Source of the DNA: Bog-756 sp049517675
GTDB lineage: Bacteria; Actinomycetota; Acidimicrobiia; Acidimicrobiales; RAAP-2
Assembly: GCA_049517675.1 (NCBI GenBank)
Contig: JBEKRV010000030.1
Span: 1-46,175, forward strand
DNA: 46,175 nucleotides
Reading direction: 5' to 3'
The notes below the pieces were generated by a model. That model searched no databases, had not been told where the DNA came from, and was given only the letters and a program-made list of their open reading frames with translations. Positions 41,517 to 46,175 of the stretch are shown here, one piece after another (positions within the stretch are counted from its first letter, which is position 1; each line of letters begins with the position of its first letter). The position numbers were made by a program, and so were the translations under genes.

Positions 41517-42779
41517 GTGACCACCCCGCCCACCACCTCTGTGGCCGCGCCCGCCGGGCCGCCGGCGGGTCGCGGGCCCACGCCCGGGGGCGGCCCCGGC
41601 GGCCCCCTGGCCGGGATCGTCGTCCTCGACCTGGCCAGCGTCGGGCCGGCGGCGAGGTGCACCCGGGTGCTGGCCGACTACGGGGCGACCGTGGTCAAGG
41701 TGGGTGCGGTACCCGGTAGCGGGGCCGATCCGATCCGCCCGCCCTTCTACGCCTACAGCGGCGCCCGGTACCTGCGCCATGTCGCCGTCGACCTGAAGGA
41801 CGCCGAGGGTCGCGGTGCCTTCCTCGACCTGGTGAGGGGCGCCGACGTGGTGGTCGAGAGCTTCCGGCCGGGGGTGGTCGACCGCCTGGGCATCGGGTTC
41901 GCCGACCTGTGTGCGGTCAACCCGCGGGTCATCCTGTGCTCGACCACCGGCTACGGGCAGGACGGTCCCCGGTCCGCATGGGCCGGCCACGACATCAATT
42001 ACCTGGCCGTGGGTGGCTACCTGGCCTCCACCGAGCCGGGGGCCGACGGCGGGCCCCCGGTGTCCGGCGCCACCATCGCCGACGCCGCCGGCGGGGGGAT
42101 GCACGCGGCGATGGCCGTCATGGCCGCACTGATCGGCCGGGGCGAGGACGGTCCCGGCGCGCATCTCGACGTGTCCATCGCCGACGGGGTCCTGTGGCTC
42201 ACCTCGCTCGCCGTGGACGAGTACCTGGCCACCGGCGCGCCCGTCGGCTTCGGGCACAACATCATCACCGGCCGGTACGCCTGCTACGACACCTACCGGT
42301 GCGCCGACGACCGGTGGGTGGCGGTGGGCGCCATCGAGCCCAAGTTCTTCGCCAACCTGTGCCGGCTCCTCGGGTGCGACCGGTGGATCGGGCACCAGCT
42401 GGACGACGCGACCCAGGATGCCATCCGGGCCGACTTCGCCGCAGCGTTCGCCACCGCGGACCGGGACTCCTGGGTGGCCCGGCTGGCCGACGCCGACACG
42501 TGCGTGAGTCCGGTGCAGTCGGCGGCCGAAGTGGTCGACGACGAGCAGTACCAGGCGAGGCGCGCCTTCGTGGACGCCGTCCTCGCCGGGCACGACCGTG
42601 CCGACGGGGCACCGACCACCTTCCGCCAGGTCGGCCCGGTGCTGGCCGGGATGGCAGGGGCCGGTGAGCCGGTGGTGGCCGGCGACCCGTCGCGATCGGA
42701 CGCCGAGGACCTGCTGGAGGCGGCCGGCGTGGCCGTGGCCCGGATCGCCGAACTGAGGACGAGAGGAGTGGTGGCATGA
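41517..42779 (+). CDS. CaiB/BaiF family protein, alpha-methylacyl-CoA racemase-like
   Basis: This 420-residue class III CoA-transferase-fold protein has the racemase (AMACR/MCR) signs. TGYGQDGPRSAWAGHDINYLAVGG carries the proton-moving His of GHDINY. The SGATIADAAGGGMHA segment carries the Asp, and WVAVGAIEPKF carries the Glu seen in AMACR. It would interconvert (2R)- and (2S)-methylacyl-CoA so dehydrogenases can act. True CoA-transferases of the same family are an alternative. A Pro/Gly-rich N-terminal tail of about 30 residues is unusual. The stop overlaps the next ATG (ATGA). Confidence 0.85.
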   Translation: MTTPPTTSVAAPAGPPAGRGPTPGGGPGGPLAGIVVLDLASVGPAARCTRVLADYGATVVKVGAVPGSGADPIRPPFYAYSGARYLRHVAVDLKDAEGRGAFLDLVRGADVVVESFRPGVVDRLGIGFADLCAVNPRVILCSTTGYGQDGPRSAWAGHDINYLAVGGYLASTEPGADGGPPVSGATIADAAGGGMHAAMAVMAALIGRGEDGPGAHLDVSIADGVLWLTSLAVDEYLATGAPVGFGHNIITGRYACYDTYRCADDRWVAVGAIEPKFFANLCRLLGCDRWIGHQLDDATQDAIRADFAAAFATADRDSWVARLADADTCVSPVQSAAEVVDDEQYQARRAFVDAVLAGHDRADGAPTTFRQVGPVLAGMAGAGEPVVAGDPSRSDAEDLLEAAGVAVARIAELRTRGVVA

Positions 42780-43303
42780 GCGCCATCGGGATCGACGACA
42801 TCGAGGGCGTCCTCGGGGTCGTCCAGTACGAGGAGGAGGGGGAGTTCCCCGTCGAGCAGGGATACATCTGGACCACCTGCTCGTCGGTGGAGAACGGGAA
42901 CCCCCTCTTCTGGGACGCGGAGGTCGCCGACGAGGTGACCGGTGGGCCCATCGCCCCGCCGACCATGGTGTCGGTGTGGTTCCGCCCCCACCACTGGGCG
43001 CCGAACCGGTCGACCCCCGGCCTGCCCCTCCAGATCCACTTCGACCTGAAGGAGGGGCTGGGACTGCCCGAGGCGGTCATGAGCGACAACACCATCGTCT
43101 TCCACGAGCCGGTCCGGCCGGGCGACCGGCTGAGCACCTGCCAGATCCTCCGCTCGGTCAGCGACGAGAAGACCACCAAGCTCGGCACCGGCCGCTTCTG
43201 GGTCATCGACGTCGAGTACCACAACCAGCGCGGCGACCTGGTCGCCGTCGAGAGCTACACCGGGTTCGGCTACCGGCGGGCCGACCAGGGGGTGGGTGCG
43301 TGA
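42776..43303 (+). CDS. MaoC-like N-domain (FAS1-type dehydratase) subunit
   Basis: This 175-residue hotdog-fold protein is of the FAS1-like/MaoC N-terminal type. VVQYEEEGEFPVEQGYIWTTCSSVENGNPLFWD and GGPIAPPTMVSVWFRPHHW match the non-catalytic or substrate-binding half of two-part hydratases such as ChsH2. It overlaps the upstream gene by 4 bases and the MaoC-like catalytic gene by 4 bases. The two subunits are therefore made together and probably assemble into one enoyl-CoA hydratase. The start ATG is fixed by the overlap. Confidence 0.85.
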   Translation: MSAIGIDDIEGVLGVVQYEEEGEFPVEQGYIWTTCSSVENGNPLFWDAEVADEVTGGPIAPPTMVSVWFRPHHWAPNRSTPGLPLQIHFDLKEGLGLPEAVMSDNTIVFHEPVRPGDRLSTCQILRSVSDEKTTKLGTGRFWVIDVEYHNQRGDLVAVESYTGFGYRRADQGVGA

Positions 43304-43779
43304 CGACCCCGACCCTCCTCCACGGCCAGGTGTCGGTGGGCGACGTCCTGCCCGAGCTGGCCTACCCGGTGACGGCCACCACGGTCGTCCTCGGGGCGCT
43401 GGCCGCACGAGACTGGCGACCGATGCACCACGACAAGGACTTCGCCGTCAACCGCAACGGCACCAAGGACATCTTCCTCAACACGCCGAACCTGGCGTCG
43501 TGGTTCGAGCGCTACATCACCGACTGGACGGGGCCGTTCGGACGGCTCCAGCGGGTGACGTTCCGGATGCTGGGTTCGATCTTCCCGGGGGACACCATGG
43601 TGTTCCGGGGGACGGTGACCGACACCGGCGTGGACGGGACCGGGTGCGGATGGGTCGCCATCGACATCTCGGTGTCCGTGGACGGCGATGCCAAGACGAC
43701 GTGCGCGGCCCGGGTGGCCCTGCCCGTCGACACCGGGGACAACCCGTGGTCGCGTTCGGGCGACCGGTGGACCCCGTGA
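43300..43779 (+). CDS. MaoC-like enoyl-CoA hydratase subunit
   Basis: This 159-residue hotdog protein carries the R-specific hydratase motif in ARDWRPMHHDKDFA (Asp and His spaced as in MaoC/ChsH1). It continues with GTKDIFLNTPNLASWFERYITDW and PGDTMVFRGTVTD. It adds water to the double bond made by the dehydrogenase genes around it. The GTG start overlaps the TGA of the partner gene. It pairs with the preceding N-domain subunit. A 103-base gap rich in Pro/Thr-type codons follows before the second dehydrogenase. Confidence 0.87.
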   Translation: MTTPTLLHGQVSVGDVLPELAYPVTATTVVLGALAARDWRPMHHDKDFAVNRNGTKDIFLNTPNLASWFERYITDWTGPFGRLQRVTFRMLGSIFPGDTMVFRGTVTDTGVDGTGCGWVAIDISVSVDGDAKTTCAARVALPVDTGDNPWSRSGDRWTP

Positions 43780-43882
43780 TGCCGACCGACCCGCTCCGAC
43801 CGAGCCGACGCACCACCCGTCCCGATGCACCACCGACACCGGCAGTAACACCGGACGCAGCACCACCAGAGGAGAGCACGAC

Positions 43883-45013
43883 ATGTTGGACCTGACCTTC
43901 AGCCCCGAGCAGGAGATGCTGCGTGAGACGGTGCGCGGCGTGGTCGCCGCCACCAGCCCGCTCAGCGTGGTGCGCGAGCTCGAGGACGACCCCACCGGGT
44001 ACTCGCAGGACCTGTGGAAGCAGCTCGCCCACCTCGACCTCATCGGCCTGCAGCTCCCCGAGGAGTACGGCGGATCCGGGATGACCACCCTGGAGACCGT
44101 GGTCGTCTACGAGGAGTTCGGGCGGGCCATCGCCCCCTCGCCGCACTTCGTCAGCTCGATCCTGTCGGGCGGCGCGCTGGCCCACGCGGGCAGCGCGGAG
44201 CTCAAGCACGAGTGGCTGCCCGGCATCGTGACCGGTGAGGCCATCCTGACCCCGGCGTGGCTCGAGCCCGAGAACAGCTCGGGACCGAAGGGCGTCCAGG
44301 TCCGGGCGGTTCCCGACGGCGACGGGTGGACCATCACCGGCACGAAGCGCCACGTGGCGTTCGCCTCGTCGGCCCGTCGGCTGGTGGTGCTGGCCCGGAC
44401 CGGCGACGGCATCGAGGACGTCGACCTGTTCCTCGTCGACCCGTCGGCCGACGGGGTGACCCTCACCCAGCAGATGACCATCGCCTCGGACGCGCAGTAC
44501 AAGGTCGAGCTGGCCGGCGTCCGGGTGACCGAGGCCGACCGGATCGGCGCGGCCGGCAGCGGATGGGGGACCTGGAGCGCGGTGATGCACCAGGCGATCA
44601 TCCTGGCCGCGGCCCAGGCCGTCGGGGGGGCCCAGTACGCGCTCGAGATCACCGTCCAGTACGCCAAGGACCGCCACCAGTTCGACAAGCCCCTCGGGGC
44701 CTTCCAGTCCCTGGCCCACTACCTCGCCGACGCGGCCACCAATGTCGACGGCGCCGAGGTACTGGTCCACGAGGCCGCGTGGGCCGACGCCGAGGGACGC
44801 TCGGTGGCCAAGCTCGCCCCCATGGCGAAGCTCTACGCCTGCCAGACGTTCCGCGACGTGACGGCGACGGCACAGCAGATCTTCGGCGGCATCGGCTTCA
44901 CCGTCGAGTTCGACATCCAGTTGTACTTCCGGCGGGCCAAGCAGCTCCAGATGTCGTGGTGGGACACCCGGACCCTCGAGGAGTTGATCGCCGCCGAGGT
45001 CCTCGACGGCTGA
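43883..45013 (+). CDS. acyl-CoA dehydrogenase
   Basis: This 376-residue dehydrogenase has LDLTFSPEQEMLRETVRGVV, LQLPEEYGGSGM, WLEPENSSGPKGV in the substrate loop, YAKDRHQFDKPLGAFQSLAHYLAD and QQIFGGIGFTVEFDIQLYFRRAKQLQ at the C-terminus. It differs clearly from the first dehydrogenase and lacks the GSSEIQKNI-type end, so it may be the second subunit of a heteromeric enzyme. The AGGAG ribosome site before ATG 43883 is good. It is the last gene of the run before the transporter. Confidence 0.92.
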   Translation: MLDLTFSPEQEMLRETVRGVVAATSPLSVVRELEDDPTGYSQDLWKQLAHLDLIGLQLPEEYGGSGMTTLETVVVYEEFGRAIAPSPHFVSSILSGGALAHAGSAELKHEWLPGIVTGEAILTPAWLEPENSSGPKGVQVRAVPDGDGWTITGTKRHVAFASSARRLVVLARTGDGIEDVDLFLVDPSADGVTLTQQMTIASDAQYKVELAGVRVTEADRIGAAGSGWGTWSAVMHQAIILAAAQAVGGAQYALEITVQYAKDRHQFDKPLGAFQSLAHYLADAATNVDGAEVLVHEAAWADAEGRSVAKLAPMAKLYACQTFRDVTATAQQIFGGIGFTVEFDIQLYFRRAKQLQMSWWDTRTLEELIAAEVLDG

Positions 45014-45043
45014 ACAGGACCCCGGGTTCGATGGGGACATAAC

Positions 45044-45056
45044 TGACGCGGCGTCA
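45044..45056. promoter_or_regulatory. 13-base perfect palindrome before the transporter gene
   Basis: TGACGC-G-GCGTCA lies between the last dehydrogenase gene and the MFS gene, upstream of two TAnnnT hexamers (TAGCGT at 45086 and TACGGT at 45112). TetR-type regulators often bind such sites. Confidence 0.5.
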
Positions 45057-45111
45057 ATTTCGCGGCGTCTTTCCTGGTGTCCGGATAGCGTGCGCGCTCC
45101 TTCGATTGCGC

Positions 45112-45117
45112 TACGGT
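45112..45117 (+). promoter_or_regulatory. candidate -10 (TACGGT) of the MFS gene
   Basis: TACGGT is 48 bases before ATG 45166. TAGCGT at 45086-45091 is an alternative. Confidence 0.35.
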
Positions 45118-45165
45118 TCCACCTGCGCCCGGGGAGGGCGGCACTCAGGACTCAGGGGGATCGAC

Positions 45166-46175
45166 ATGGCAACAGATGGTGCAACCACTCCGAGCGACGC
45201 ACCGGGGCGTGGGGGGCTGGCCAAGTTCCTGTTCGTCCACGAGGTCGACGAGTACCCGTCCACCGGCAAGCGGACCGCCTATCTCGCCCTCGCCGTTCTG
45301 GCCACCATCGTCTTGTACTACACGTACTTCACGCAGACCGGGGTCACCCCCAACATCCTGGTCAGCTACCACATGTCATTCTCGTTCTACGTGTGGATCG
45401 TGGTCATCTCGAACCTGATCGGCGCCTTCGCCTCCCTGCCGGCCAGCAAGACCGACCAGCTCGGTCGGTCCAACGTCGTCATCTACGGACTGCTGATCAT
45501 CGGCCTGCTGGTCGCCGTCGGTGTGCCGGCATGCAACACCGAGTGGCAGTTCGCGTTCGTCATCAGCCTGCTCGGACTGGTGGAGGGCGCCATCCTGGTG
45601 GCCACTCCCGCCCTCGTCCGTGACTTCAGCCCGCAGCTGGGCCGGGCCTCGGCCATGGGGTTCTGGACGGTCGGGCCGGTGGCCGGCAGCCTGATCACCT
45701 CGATCGTGGCCGGCCACACCCTCAACCACTTCCTCGCCTCCAACCCGTCGACCGGTTGGAAGAGCCAGTTCGTGATCTCGGGCGTTTCCTCGCTGGTGGT
45801 GTTCGTCCTCGCCCTCTTCTTCCTGAAGGACCTGTCCTCGAGGATCCGCGACCAGCTGATGGTGAGCGAGCACGACCGCGCCCTGGTCGAGGCCAGGGCG
45901 CGCGGCCTGTCCGAACAGGACCTCCTCGCCGCCACCGCCCATCCGTGGCGTCAGATCCTCAAGTGGGACCTGGTCGGCTCGGCGCTCGGCATCTCCTTGT
46001 TCCTGCTCGTCTACTACGCGGCCTCGGCGTTCTTCACGGTCTACTGGGCCACCGTGTTCAAGAACCCGAACGGCCTCAACCTGTCCACCGCCCAGGCCAA
46101 CAACCTGAACGCCTGGTTCTGGTGGGCCGACGTGGTCGCCCTCATCGTCTTCGGCATCCTCTCGGACAGGCTCAA
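45166..46175 (+). CDS. MFS transporter (3' end beyond the window)
   Basis: At least 336 residues of a major-facilitator-type membrane protein are present; no stop occurs before the window ends. A polar N-terminus (about 35 residues) is followed by TM helices including YLALAVLATIVLYYTYF, FYVWIVVISNLIGAFASLP, VVIYGLLIIGLLVAVGVP, FAFVISLLGLVEGAILVATPALVRDFSP, and MGFWTVGPVAGSLITSIVAG. A basic central loop (SSRIRDQLMVSEHDRALVEARARG) is typical between the two six-helix halves. AGGGGGA precedes the ATG. It probably imports the substrate whose CoA ester is degraded by the operon before it; that is inferred from position. Confidence 0.88.
   Translation, partial: MATDGATTPSDAPGRGGLAKFLFVHEVDEYPSTGKRTAYLALAVLATIVLYYTYFTQTGVTPNILVSYHMSFSFYVWIVVISNLIGAFASLPASKTDQLGRSNVVIYGLLIIGLLVAVGVPACNTEWQFAFVISLLGLVEGAILVATPALVRDFSPQLGRASAMGFWTVGPVAGSLITSIVAGHTLNHFLASNPSTGWKSQFVISGVSSLVVFVLALFFLKDLSSRIRDQLMVSEHDRALVEARARGLSEQDLLAATAHPWRQILKWDLVGSALGISLFLLVYYAASAFFTVYWATVFKNPNGLNLSTAQANNLNAWFWWADVVALIVFGILSDRL

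Noticed and set aside
43780..43882. Small ORF between the MaoC-like gene and the second dehydrogenase
   Set aside because: The stretch is Pro/Thr/Arg-biased with no ribosome site and no recognisable motif.

Overview
The window is a high-GC, densely coded stretch of a bacterial chromosome. It most resembles Actinomycetota, probably an Acidimicrobiia-like lineage. Supporting signs are the atpAGDC end of an F1Fo operon followed shortly by murA, a mycothiol-type DsbA/nitroreductase, a CYP124/125-like P450, an F420-dehydrogenase-type FrhB protein, and many start codons placed 6-9 nt behind a TAnnnT hexamer, as expected of leaderless transcripts. The lineage is inferred from gene content only. No rRNA, convincing tRNA, insertion sequence, prophage or CRISPR array is visible.

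Layout. 1-3845: 3' end of atpA, then atpG, a possible 31-codon ORF, atpD and atpC. 3913-6119 (minus): a two-gene ABC exporter of NatA/NatB (YhaQ/YhaP) type. 6228-7139: a PRC-barrel-like protein and a DinB-like protein. 7230-13418: central metabolism and envelope genes: glpX, murA with Asp in place of the usual fosfomycin-target Cys, meaB, treS and galT. 13620-15090: two small membrane proteins separated by a tandem hairpin repeat. 15087-16388 (minus): a P450. 16421-21243: a sulfate-assimilation locus. It has a divergent siroheme-synthase N-domain gene and a tight cysH / siroheme sulfite reductase / FrhB-type F420 oxidoreductase operon. 21282-24361: small proteins, a CMD-family protein, an EthD-like protein, ychF and a tiny zinc-ribbon ORF. 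24469-27519: an FkbM methyltransferase and two sulfotransferases. 27530-31409: a lone ABC ATPase, an Rv2466c-like DsbA protein, a YhhN membrane protein, a two-TM protein and a heme-oxygenase-fold protein. 31468-37432: a glycan cluster with two GT4 glycosyltransferases, an AsnB-type amidotransferase, a polysaccharide deacetylase and a methyltransferase. 37429-45013: a divergent acyl-CoA degradation cluster around a perfect inverted repeat. It has an SCP2-type thiolase and a thiolase-fold/OB-fold fusion on one side. On the other side are two acyl-CoA dehydrogenases, an AMACR-like CaiB protein and a pair of MaoC-type hydratase subunits. 45166-end: a truncated MFS transporter behind another palindrome.

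How the genes work together. The sulfur locus looks like a complete APS-to-sulfide unit. CysH makes sulfite, the siroheme reductase makes sulfide, and the siroheme gene supplies the cofactor. The translationally coupled FrhB protein suggests that electrons may come from F420H2 rather than directly from ferredoxin or NADPH. That would be a split, assimilatory counterpart of archaeal Fsr, and it is the most interesting system in the window. The acyl-CoA cluster has the set of activities (racemase, dehydrogenases, hydratase, thiolase/aldolase) needed to shorten an alpha-methyl-branched or steroid-type side chain. The CYP124/125-like P450 could start such a pathway, although it lies about 21 kb away.
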